Shown: in pieces, positions 11,053 through 22,040 of the stretch
Layout of the letters: every line of letters begins with the position of its first letter
How positions within the stretch are numbered: position 1 is the first letter of the stretch
DNA from: Rosellinia necatrix
Taxonomy: Eukaryota; Ascomycota; Sordariomycetes; Xylariales; Xylariaceae
Direction of reading: 5' to 3'
DNA: 64,000 bases
NCBI GenBank assembly: GCA_021209875.1
Contig: JAGYVD010000004.1
Location: forward strand, 2,418,001 to 2,482,000
The notes under the pieces: model-generated
The model's database searches: none
Told to the model about the DNA's origin: nothing
The model's input: only the letters and a program-made list of their open reading frames with translations
Program-made: the position numbers and the translations under genes

Positions 11053-12057
11053 CTCATAAAGTCCGTTCAGGTTGTACAAGGCTATATCGACGTAAAGGGC
11101 TGCAGGGGCTAGACGGCGTCAATTAAATCGGACTGGCTCGATTATTCTGATAGTAAAAACTAGGCGCGTGAGAGCCGATATTGTTTAGGAGGAAGGGATG
11201 GTTACAACAAGTCAAATAGCCTTGTCTGAGACTTACTAGCAGCACCTCGGCACGAGGGCTTTGGTAAGTCCATGTAATGGTATGGAGTTGGTATCGGGGG
11301 CGTTGGCTGGTGGCGGTCCAGTTGGCATTGGTATTCAGTTGATAGAGTACATGTAGCTCTGCTTTGAGCCGTTTTAATACTTCGAATTACCTTTACACAC
11401 CTCCGCTAGTGTGGTCATCAATGCAATGTGCTCGGTGTCCGCCCTACTAACATAAAATTTAAATATATAATCACCAAGAGGATAGGGCTAGTTGGCGAGC
11501 CGCCTCCTACCCTATCCCACAAAATTATGTATGGGGTGTTGCCGTAGGATGCATGTTGGTCACCTTATATACCCGGAAAGAGGGGCGAAAAATGATGGAA
11601 TATTGGTGTACAATATTGATATTATTTATGGTTTTTTGTCCCTGTTATCAACCACACTTTATTTTCCAGGCACTTCACAGTCGAGATGACTGTATTGTTT
11701 CCATCGGTATGCTTGACGGCCTCGGTGCTTCACATGGGTAATTCTTGGAATACTAGGTAAATAGAATATAAAATGTCTAATTACTAGTATTTATCCTCCA
11801 TCGTTAGGCCATTAAAGGCAAGGGGGCCCTTGAAAGGCATAAGAATACGCCAAGTACAACCTTCGAACTAAAATATGCTAATGTAGTTCTGAGTAAACGC
11901 ATATGGGATATAATTCCAAGCATCTCAACGCTATGCTGCCAATGACACCACAAATCCAATATAAATTTGTGTATACTTTTAGAGGGCTCTGCCGCAGCCG
12001 GGGAAATCCAAAAAATTTAAAAAGTTAAAAATTTCACGATTTCAAAAAATTCGCTGC
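11053..12057. other. Convergent intergenic region
   Basis: This is the 3' flank of both the Csi2-like gene (plus) and the ABC transporter (minus). It is AT-rich towards 11,440-12,050 with short A/T runs. I see no gene, repeat cluster or RNA in it. Confidence 0.6.
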
Positions 12058-15000
12058 TCATGATGATCCGGCGGACTCGATGCGATCGTCGTTGCTGCCC
12101 ACCGCCAACTCTAGAGATGCAGCCGTGAGGTCCTCGCGCCGAATCCCACTCCGCTCACACATGCTCCTGAAAATACCGCCTTCCATCTCCCACAGCTCGA
12201 GCGGGGTTCCGAGCTCGGCGATACAGCCCGCATCCATAACGCAGATGCGGTCGTACCCGATGATGGTTCGCAGGCGATGTGCTATACACAGCAGCGTTCG
12301 GCCTCGGAAGCCCGCTGCCATCGTCTTCTGGATTTTGTCATCCGTCTCCATGTCTACAGAGCTCGTCGCTTCGTCGCAGACAATGATGCGAGAACCACGC
12401 ACGAGCGCACGGGCTAGCGCCATGAGTTGACGTTGCCCGAGACTAAAGTTCAGGCCGTCCTCCTCCACCACGCTATCTAGGTGGATGCGGCCCGGATCTT
12501 TGTCGCCAAGTCCCACGTCATGAGGAACAAGATCGGCTTGCCGTAGCGCGGACCACAGCTCGAGATCTGAGTGCTCGGAGAATGGGTCAAGATTGCTTCG
12601 AACGGTGCCATGGAATAAGGTTGGGTCCTGAGGTATGATAGCAAGGCGCGATCGCAGGTCGTGGAGCCCAATAGTTGCGATATCGATGCCGTCAATAGTA
12701 ATATGACCACTAGATATCTCTACAAGACGGAATAGTGTTGACATAATGGAGCTTTTGCCAGCACCGGTACGACCTACGATACCGATGCGTTCACCGCCCC
12801 TAACGTGCATGGACAGGCCCTTTAGTACAAGGGGCAGATTTTTGCGGTACCGCATCTCAACGTTGTTGAACACGATCTCGCCCTTCTCAGGCCAAGAAGG
12901 TCGGACATCGATAGTATGTTCGGGCGCCTCCTCCTCTAACTGTGTCCCGTAGTGCAGGAGGCGTTCCACAGCGTTCATGCCGTTTTCCACCTCGGCTAGT
13001 TGCCGCACGGCGAACTGCAGCATCTGCACGATACTCAAGATGTAGGATAAAACAAGACCGCCAATCGACGGCGGTACGCTGAACCGGGAGGTTACGACTA
13101 GGATACCAGTCGTAAATACCAGCAAGTTGCCTATGAGATCCAAGCGCACCGACAACCATCTCTGATTAGAGAAGGTGAGATAGTATGCTGAGTTCATGTC
13201 GTCAATGGTGTTTCGGAGATCCTCGACAAAGCGCCCCTGCAATCCGTATGCACGGATGGATGCCACGCCCGAAATCCCCTCGCTAAATTTTGCGAAGACG
13301 ACGGATCTGAGAACTGATTCGAAACGCTTTACTTCACGGGCCGATGCGCGGTAGTACGATGCTGCCAGCACGAAAATGACAGCTAGCGGAACGAGCGCAA
13401 TGGCAAAGTAATAAAAAAACGCGATAATCAAAGCAAACACGGATATAACCGTCACCACTGTCAAGAAGTACATCCTCATGGAATCCGTTAAGTTGTTGTC
13501 CATCACGTCAACATCTCTGGAAAACCGATTCGTGATGCGACCCAGAGGTGTCGTATCGAAGAATGACATAGGGGCGCGCAGCGTCCTTGTTACGGCCTGA
13601 TGGAGTAACGCTTTGCTCGCCCGTGTTCCGAAGATGGTCAGCAAGATGGCGAATATGAACAAAAAGATTGCCTGGCCTGTCCCAAGAGCAGCGTAGACTC
13701 CAATATAAACTGCTTGCGAATATCCGAATTTGTCTGCAGTCCAGTACGACAGCCATAGACTAGTAGCAATGTTACCACCCTGAGCAATTATGAGGGCTAA
13801 GAAAACCCATAATGCATTGAAGATGCTTCCTGACGCTCGCACGTAGTTGGCATAGACCGACCATGGAACGCTCGCGACAGCACGCTCTTCGGCTTGCATC
13901 AGTCCTTGGCTCTTCTTCTTTTCTCTTTTGCCCTTATTAGTGGGTTTCTCCTCGGCGGTCACCTCATCCCCATCCTTCTTCTCCTCTGGGGCGGTCGTCT
14001 CCATGAGGTGCTTGAAACCAAGCTCGTTCGCCATCAGCTCATCAAAGGTACCGACAGCACGGATTTTACCACCATCCATCCAGACAATACGATCACAGCG
14101 GTTCAGAACCCACAGCTGATGCGTAGCGAGAACGCGGCACTTGTCCTTCAGTAGGCCGAGAATGGCATTGTCCATAATGTGCCTACCAACGTGAGCATCC
14201 ACGGCGCTAAGAGGGTCATCCATAAGGACAATATCAGCGTCAAAGTATATCGCCCGTGCGATATTCTGTAAAAAGTTCACATGTTAGCAAGCACTGCAAA
14301 TGGCATGATGTCTGACCTATCCTGAGCACGTGGGAGCAAAGACTTGGATGAAAGGGGTACGTACGAGACGTTGCTTTTGCCCGCCAGACACGGTAATACC
14401 TCTTTCGCCAATCTCCGTGGCGTCGCCATTTGGCAGCATATCCAAATCAGGCTGCAGGGCACACCTAAACCAAGAATTAGTAAACTGGATGTCAATGGAT
14501 GTTTCGAGAAAAGCGTACGCCTTGATGACCTCGTTATACCACTCGCGCTTCATGTCTTTACCAAAAAGGATGTTTTTCCGAACGGAGGCGTTTTGAATCC
14601 AGGCGTACTGGGGACAAAAAGCTCGTGACGCGCCCAAGACAACCTCACCTGAGGTTTTTCGCATGTCACCGGCGAGCGCTGCGAGGAGAGATGTCTTGCC
14701 GCTGCCGACAGAACCGATAACAGCAATGAGCTCCTTACGTCCAATCGCGAGATTGAGATCTTCAAGTTTGAAAGGTTCGCGCTCATCTATTAGGGTACTG
14801 GCCGTGTCCGAGTTGGACTCCGACACATCGGCACCTTTCTCTGTCTTGGTGGTTTGCTGAGTCCCCTTTTTAACGGCAGCCTTCCTCCCGGCCATGGCCG
14901 CCTTATCGTTCTCTTGCGTAGGTGTCCGCTCCCACGTAAAGCTTGCGTTGCTTATATCAACAGCGTTCTTATTTTCAGGCTGGAATAAGGCGGTGTCTTC

Positions 15001-16729
15001 CTGGTCTTCTGAGAGCATAAAATCCTGAATTCGCTTCATCGAAGACCAAGCGTCGACAATACTACCAATAACCAGGGGCAGTAGGTTGAGTGGCAATCGT
15101 AGGCCGTTGAAGAGTGCGAGCGAAGAGAAGACTTCAGCAGGCCCAAGACCATGGTCTGTCAAGGAGTATGTAATAAAAGATAAGAAGGATGCGTAAATGG
15201 GAAGCGATAAGCTGACGGAATTGATAGCGTTACGGATTGCTAAAAGAACCTGGATGCCATGAATCTCGCGACCCCGAACATCTTCCAAGCGCTTCACGAA
15301 GGCAGCCTCCCATCCGAAATACTTAACAAAGCGAACGGACTGCAATATTTCTTGGGTGAGGGCCACTCGTCGGTCAGTAATCTTATTGATGAGGCCTCGG
15401 CGACGAAATAAAGAACGGATTGCACGAGTGAGAGCCGGAATGCCAATAACGAGAACCGCGAAACCCGCCAGTGCGCTGTAGGACAAATTAATGAGCAAAA
15501 CAACGAGGGTGATGACGCATTGAATCGGAGCAGTCCAAATAATATGAAACATGGCGGAAGATTGGTCGAGTCGATATGTGTCAACGCTCATCAAATTGAC
15601 AACCCGGCCGTTGCTCCAACCCACACCATCACCGGCAACTCCCACCTTCTGAGCTTTGGTAGTCGCCTTGGACTTCTCGTCCCCTTTGTCATCTGTCGTA
15701 TCCGCCTCTGTGCCTCCTTCGGCCGGGCTGTTTGCCAGGGCCTTGCCACCAGCCTTGGCCCGACCCGATATCACCATGGATTTTTCGAAAATTAGACTGA
15801 TCAAAACAGCTCGGACCTGGCCACCAATCATCATGCCCCGGTAGATGAAGTGGTTTGTCCCCAAACTTTGGAATATTTGCATAAACGTAATGCCCAGAAC
15901 CAAGCCGACACCTCTACCAATGGGTGGCGGAGGCTGTCCATTTTGCTTATTATTCCACGCCTCCTGCGCGAAAGAGATGAGATAACGGAGGACAAAGGGG
16001 GACAAGACTTGAAATATGGAAGCCACGAGCTGGCATAAACCGCCAATCCAGAATTCCCAGAAAAAGGTCTCGTGGATCGCCCAGAGCAGGGGGTATTTGT
16101 CGCCGTTTTGGGCTCGTCGCTCGAACGACTCCGAGCACCTACCAGCCATTATATGGGCTGATCGCTTGGGGTTCACTTTCCAAAGGTCTCCTTGCTCCAA
16201 TGGTCGTTTATATCCAGCCTAGTCTATATCAGCACAAGCCCTTTCATCAAAGCAGCCGAGGCCTATATTTGGTGTGCACCTCTCGTCATTGCTCCTCTGT
16301 ATTACTTACGGTCATCAATGGAGCCATCCACTGAAATGTCAGCTTGCTGAAGAAACCGGCGCTGGCTTCCCTCGACTCCTGCTTTTCTTTGGGCACCGGG
16401 GGAACAGAACCCCACAGGAGGGGATTTGGAGTCCTATACCATGGCCGCGCAGGGGCAACTGGCACCGAGGCACGGGTAGTGGTGCGAGTTATAGTGCTCG
16501 TGTCGGTGGCATAACTCCGGGTGCGCTTTAGTTCATCCCGGTTGGCACGCTCATCGATGGATTCCTCGCGGCGACAGATCTCCTCTTCGGGGTCGTCATG
16601 GTCGTTGCGATCGTCGTAAGGTACAGCCGACTCTGACTTTGCGAGGGCAGCACCCTCAGGTAGAGGGTCCGCCGGGCTCGTCACCTTACCGGGAGTTTCG
16701 TTTGCCATGGTACAACGTTGGTATACCAA
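12058..16729 (-). CDS. YOR1: Yor1-type ABCC multidrug/organic-anion ABC transporter
   Basis: Exons 16729..16310, 16218..14519, 14464..14365, 14265..12058. Phases close and the product is about 1,475 aa, like Yor1. A possible second start is Met at 16708. The acidic N-terminus leads to WYRTPNPLLWGSVPPVP and FFSKLTFQWMAPLM, a hallmark of Yor1-class ABCC proteins without TMD0. Then come TMD1, NBD1 (Walker A VIGSVGSGKTSLL near 644, signature TVSGGQKQR, Walker B DIVLMDDPLSAVD), TMD2, and NBD2 (Walker A IVGRTGAGKSSIM near 1240, signature FSLGQRQ, Walker B IIVCDEATSSVD). As is usual for ABCC, the NBD1 catalytic Glu is replaced by Asp and the NBD2 signature is degenerate, leaving one consensus ATP site. 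The Yor1 class resides in the plasma membrane and exports oligomycin-like drugs and phospholipids. A close ABCC paralogue remains possible. Confidence 0.92.
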
Positions 16730-19700
16730 ACCTTCCCTCCGGCGCCGGCCACCGGCCGCACGATCGATCTGAAGACGGCGGTTTGTTGCAGTGTCTAAGC
16801 CCGGCGCGGCAATGCTGCAATATTGCTAGAAATAAATCCTAGTACAGTCCGAATTTAACCAGACCCAACAACGTGACAGGCAGGTTATCGGGTATAGGCC
16901 TAAAGGGTTGGCAATGGTCGATTACACCAATCGCAAAACGATAGCAAAACGATAGCAAACGATAGCATACGGGAGTATACAACTTGGCAAGACGGCCGCG
17001 GCAAGACTAAATATTTGCCTGAATATATGGCGGGCCAATGGCAAGGCAGGCAAAACAGAGCGTGAGCGTGAGTGTGGTGGAAACGAAAGCGAGACCGAGA
17101 GAGACCCAAGTATATAGAGCGACGAATGAAGCGTGGAGAAAAGGAGGGCGGACGGGCTTCGATGGGCGGCTTCGGTGGATGTTAGTGATGTTTTATTATG
17201 ATGCTTTGATCTGTCTTCCCATCGCTCCCCCCTCCTCCTCTGTTCCCATCCGCCTTGTGCCTTCCTCCCGGTCCCTTGTACTGTTTCTTCGCGCGGCGTT
17301 AAGTCGCACGTCCCGGCTCCGAGCAGAGCCATCCATGTCGGTAGACTGTGGTGGACTAAGAGGAGTGGATACTGCTGGTATGTAGTGTATGTAGTGTACA
17401 TGACATAACCGGATTTGTCTAGTGTACCTGCTGTGCACAGAGTACTTACCTAACCTGCTGCTACCCAGGCAGTAGTTATGTATGCATTAGGTACACATAC
17501 CATTACTTGTAACCACCTACTGGTACTTAGGCAGGTTTGTAGGGATAGGTAATCAATTATCTACTGTACCTAACCCACCCTATGGCATCTGCAGGGCGGC
17601 TTCTACTCGGCTACCTTACCTGCCTACCTACTTACTTACCTAGCTATCTAGGCACCTGGCGTAATCAGTCGATGACGATAGAAAGAGGGCAGAAGGCAAC
17701 ATGATTTGCCATTTGCCATGTGCCATGTGCTGGTTATGTGCGGCGCAAATACGACGGGCCGCCTGTCCTATCCGCAAACCGTCCGTCTTAAAGCTACACG
17801 CTAAATGCGCCAATGCCAATACCAATGCCAATACCAATGCCAATGCGGACGCCATGTATGTACCCCGGATGGAGTATGTACGTTAGCTATTGGAAGGAAG
17901 GAATAGTTCGCGCTCGATTACCAAGCAAGACTACGGATACGGATTTCGGACAAGTTCTTGTGTAATTAAGCAGCGTCTGTCCAAGGGAACTCCTCCTCCA
18001 CCCACCGTCGGAGTTCGCAAACTTCTATACCGATCGCAATGCTCCATGCATGCACGCCAGCCGGGGTCGTCTGCCTATCATCTCGTTTCGAATGCAGCAT
18101 AGGATCACAACATCGTGTGGTAGAGCCCCATCACCCAACGGCAAGGCAGGAAGAGGTACCAACCACATACGTGTACGCGCATATGCGCTTATAAAAGAAA
18201 AAAAAAAAAAAAAAACGTCATTGACTCATTAACCATCGCCTGTACGGGCATCCCGATTTATGTGTCATATTACACTGCGACACTTGCGTCATGGAGCGGG
18301 TAGCATGAGAGCCCGTCCCCTGCAACCCAGGTGTCGTGTATAGTGTAGTTCTAGGTTAGTCATTGAATTAACCGTGTAACTTCCCAGCAGATAATGCTCT
18401 GATTACCGTGCCGGCCATTGTATATCTTTGCTGGTCGTTGGTCCAGCACCGGACGCCGTACTCGCAAATACCCAAGGCTGCCCTTTCGCCTGCTTTGTAA
18501 TACCGAGTCTCTCACGGCCTTATGTGCCTAATTATCAGGCTATCTCTCCTTTGGCTAGATAGAGACCAAGCACACTGGACCACTGGCGTAGGTATGTAGT
18601 TAACGGGTTCAGTGGGTACCTAATGTACATAGTCCTGCTCATAGGATAGAGAATAGTTGAGAAACATGCCCTTCCTCGTAACCCATATTTTCAGTGTTGT
18701 CTGTGGCAAGCGAAAATCGATTTATACGGTTTACGACAGCAGGTAGAGGCGAGCAAGATCCCCATGACGGTGTTGGCCGCTACCTGTCGCCTATTGCGAG
18801 ACATAATTAACTGGCCAGTCAGTATTGGCGTTGCAACCTACACTACGGCTCGAGACCGGGGGCCAGCCGGGGTTCACTTTGGTGTGAAATCCATCAGGTA
18901 TTTCTAGGTAGACTACGGTAGTGTATTGGAACTTGGCGTGGCTCGTTTGGTTGCCTATCTTTACCGACAATACAAAGCTGACAACATTCTCGGTAAGTAC
19001 GGAACGACACTTAATAAGTGGCGGCTTTTAAGTCGTGCGCATGTGCGGCTCTCATCATCAACCTAACCAATCGCAACATTATTCCGCAGCTGCAATAAGT
19101 AAGCTGGCATACAGTAAGAGTTGGCGACTTGAAAACCAACCCTTGGTGCATCGAGCAAGATGTTATGGATCCGAAGAAGCCTTCTCATTCTTCCCTGTAA
19201 GTTATCCGTAACGGCTCCGGGATGCCACACAGGACCGCAGATTGGTCATCTCGCCCTACCTCAGCTCTGGCTTTCATACCAAATCCGAATAGTAGACAGA
19301 AAGGCTTGGCATCTGAGAGGAGTCTATGATAAACTCACCTTTACTATTACTAACCGTATCGGTTATTTAAGATGTAGGTTACTACCCGTGGTGTGACATA
19401 GCGGTATACACAGTCATGTTGCGCCCGAGTTGTGAACGTTGAACTTCGAGTAGTGCCAGCATATGTAAATGGCGGACTAAGGCTTGAAACCCACCCCCGG
19501 AACCTCGAAAGGCACGTAACGACCACGCAACAGAGTGCACAACGAATCGCGATCGCAAACTAAACCAACGTGGCCCCATGAAGATGGGCATCAATTAGGT
19601 CTCTATCACAATACACGGTTCTCTAATCCCCACCGTTGTTCCCACCACTGTCTTCCGTGACGGCAATGTTGTTTTGCGATACTCGTACATAAAACACAGA

Positions 19701-19910
19701 AACTCCGGTGTATCTCAAAGGTGAATTTGCAAACAAGGTGTCCGAGCCCTTCAAACCGTAGTGCGCGTACCATTTTCAACGCCATACAGGAAAACATAAA
19801 TTAATGACCTTGAAACGAGCGAACGGGGGCGACAGAATGGGGCTGATAGTAGATAGATTCACAATCTATAGTTGAAGAGAGCGGTGAAGGCGTAATGCGA
19901 GCAAAACATA
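16730..19910. other. Large intergenic region upstream of YOR1, downstream of IES1
   Basis: 3.2 kb without a recognisable gene. Features seen: a TAGG/CCTA repeat cluster at about 17430-17655; a (GCCAATACCAAT)n-like run at about 17810-17850 (GCCAATGCCAATACCAATGCC); an A-tract at about 18200-18216. ORFs here are short and overlap on both strands without motifs. The first few hundred bases are the YOR1 promoter. Confidence 0.55.
17430..17655. repeat. TACCTAGGTA-type repeat cluster
   Basis: Copies of TTAGGTAC, ACCTACTGGTAC, CTGCCTACCTACTTACC and CTATCTAGGCACC in close succession. Confidence 0.65.
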
Positions 19911-22040
19911 TTAGGTGCTCTCGGTGTCCTCATCTTCGTCGAGTCCTAGCAAGGTCTTGTCCACGTCGTCAAGCTCTTCATCCTCATCTTTGCCCTCGGC
20001 CGTGGCTTCGGGCTCCTCGGCGCCACTATCAATGCCAAGGAGCTCCTTATCTACCTCGTCCAAATCATCAGCATCTTCCATGGCCACATCTCCGTTAGTA
20101 TTGACGACGCCACTATTGACGCTGGTCTTCCCGTTCGCTCGAGATTTTTTCATTCGTGCTTTATCTGGGGTGGCGAGGCGTTCAAGTTCCATGATTGGGT
20201 CGGGAAGCGTTTCGTCTGACGGCTGAACTGTAGCGCGCCGCTTGCTGGGTGGAATGATTCCTAAATCTCGTCGGCCGCTCCACCTCTTAAGCCGTCTGTT
20301 TGCTCTTCTCACTGCTGCTGCATACGATGCGGGCTCCTCGCCAAAATTGTCCTCCTCCATGGTGAGTTGACAAAGACCGCCAAGACCCCGATCTCGGAAG
20401 CTAGACCTACTGCTCATATGAGGACTAGCTTCTTCTTCGTCGCTATCAACGAAAGGGTCTGCCATGGCATCCAACCGTCGTTTTGTGCGAGCTAAGACAC
20501 CTTCCTGTCGTCGCATCTTGCGTGAAACGTGATGCTGTCTCCTGAGTCCACGGTCTAATATATGTTCAACACGTTGGCTGCGATTACGCTCCACTGCTAA
20601 CTGGTGCGCAGTAGGGGGCCGTGGCTTTCGTGGAACAATACCCTCAGTGGCATGGGTGCTAGGACCGGCAGGCGAAGAGGCGTCAAACAGTTGATATTTT
20701 AGAGAACCGCCCCCACGACGTACAGTGCTATTAATGGCAAGGCGAGATAGAGATAAGGTTTTTGGTGGCGGGGTAGATCGCGTGCTGTCTAAATCCGATT
20801 CATGCTTGGAAGGCCGAATGCGCGGCAGGATCGCTGCCGAGGGACTGTCCTCAACTAGGAGCTTGGTCCTCGAAACTCTTTTAGTCTGACTATCGACCGC
20901 GAACGCTTGATCCGCGGCGATGATTTTGGCTCTATGACTCTGCTTCCCATGTCCGAAATCAATTTCGTCTTGTGGATCTATATTCTCGCGTGCTTCTTCT
21001 TCTTGTGTCATTTCTTCCATGCGAGGAACACCTTGGTTGGCTAGCCCAAGCTCGTAATCAACACCGGCGCCGAACGGGTTCTCTTCACACCCCTCCTCGG
21101 TGAAGTCGGACTCTAGATATTGCCACATCAGCCATAGAAATGCCCTTGCACGAGATCTACTGGTATAATTCGTCTTCATGACAAGGTCGTGGAACTCGCC
21201 GCCGCTGGGGAAATGCAGCTCGGCCACTTGAGATGCTTGTGCACATATGAGAAAGATAAGGTTGACGGGGTTCGATCGTGGTGACTTGAGGTTTTTGAAA
21301 TCGGCCAGGTCATGAGGCTCCGGTCGATCCTCGGCGGCACCTTTCAGGATGGATTTTAATCTGGGAGCGTCTTGCAGTTGCTTGTATGCGGAGGCGTCTT
21401 GATGGGCTTGGAGCGATGGGATAGCATGGTACGTCCGAAGTTGTGCTCGCATTTCGGGGAAGACTAGATAGCGTATTAGTAGAACATTTCTCTCCGGGGA
21501 AGCATAGAAGGTAACTGTACAGTTGAGCGTAGTATTCATGCGCCCGACATTGACGAGCAAGCATACCATGGCCATTCCCTTAGCCGCCTCGCGATCGCTC
21601 AGCAGCTTATCTCGCAGGACTTTGCTAGTCTTGCTGCTCCTCGCCATAGTGTCAATGTACAGATCTGCAAAGCTTTGTTTCTCCGAGTTGCCGGGTTCGT
21701 AGCTATTGGTAAACACTTGTGTCTCGTTATCAAAGACAGCACGTAGAAAGTCGTACTGGATGTCTCGCCTCCATAGGGGCTCGCCATCCTCTTTCTTCAG
21801 GTGTCTGATCTTGCCGACGACAGGGAACGACCCGCCCCCTGCAGTAGCACCGGCGGCGGCGGTCGAGGCCCTAGACTTTCGTTTACTTCCGTGCGTCGAA
21901 TCAGGACCGACCATACTTGAGTCGAAGTTGACCTCCGGTGTGCCGTCCCTGGGGGTACCAGCCGTGGTGGAGGGCTGTGACCATTGGCCAGGGGACCCAC
22001 GACTCGAGGCCATGGAAGCCATGGACGGCATGGATGCCAT
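19911..22040 (-). CDS. IES1: INO80 chromatin-remodelling complex subunit Ies1
   Basis: Exons 22040..21521 and 21463..19911. The 57-nt intron 21520..21464 (GTACAG donor, ACTAATAC branch, CTATCTAG acceptor) is a multiple of three without a stop, so it is invisible to ORF finding. Splicing restores MNTTLNFFPEMRAQLRTYH. The product is about 690 aa. The conserved core is GKIRHLKKEDGEPLWRRDIQ, then YDFLRAVFDNETQVFT, SFADLYIDTMARSSKTSKVL and AMVCLLVNVGRMNTTLNFFP, which is the fungal Ies1 signature as I know it. The N-terminus is Met/Ser/Ala low complexity. The C-terminal half is charged and ends with two acidic near-repeats (DLDEVDKELLGI and ELDDVDKTLLGL). Ies1 is an accessory, fungus-restricted subunit of nuclear INO80, which slides nucleosomes and exchanges H2A.Z. 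Alternative ATGs exist in the MASMPSMASMASS leader. Confidence 0.88.
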   Translation of the reverse strand: MASMPSMASMASSRGSPGQWSQPSTTAGTPRDGTPEVNFDSSMVGPDSTHGSKRKSRASTAAAGATAGGGSFPVVGKIRHLKKEDGEPLWRRDIQYDFLRAVFDNETQVFTNSYEPGNSEKQSFADLYIDTMARSSKTSKVLRDKLLSDREAAKGMAMVCLLVNVGRMNTTLNCTVTFYASPERNVLLIRYLVFPEMRAQLRTYHAIPSLQAHQDASAYKQLQDAPRLKSILKGAAEDRPEPHDLADFKNLKSPRSNPVNLIFLICAQASQVAELHFPSGGEFHDLVMKTNYTSRSRARAFLWLMWQYLESDFTEEGCEENPFGAGVDYELGLANQGVPRMEEMTQEEEARENIDPQDEIDFGHGKQSHRAKIIAADQAFAVDSQTKRVSRTKLLVEDSPSAAILPRIRPSKHESDLDSTRSTPPPKTLSLSRLAINSTVRRGGGSLKYQLFDASSPAGPSTHATEGIVPRKPRPPTAHQLAVERNRSQRVEHILDRGLRRQHHVSRKMRRQEGVLARTKRRLDAMADPFVDSDEEEASPHMSSRSSFRDRGLGGLCQLTMEEDNFGEEPASYAAAVRRANRRLKRWSGRRDLGIIPPSKRRATVQPSDETLPDPIMELERLATPDKARMKKSRANGKTSVNSGVVNTNGDVAMEDADDLDEVDKELLGIDSGAEEPEATAEGKDEDEELDDVDKTLLGLDEDEDTEST

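Noticed and set aside
17196..17438. Short ORFs upstream of the TAGG cluster at 17.4 kb
   Set aside because: Low-complexity Ser/Arg/Glu readings of CCTCCTCC-type sequence without motifs.
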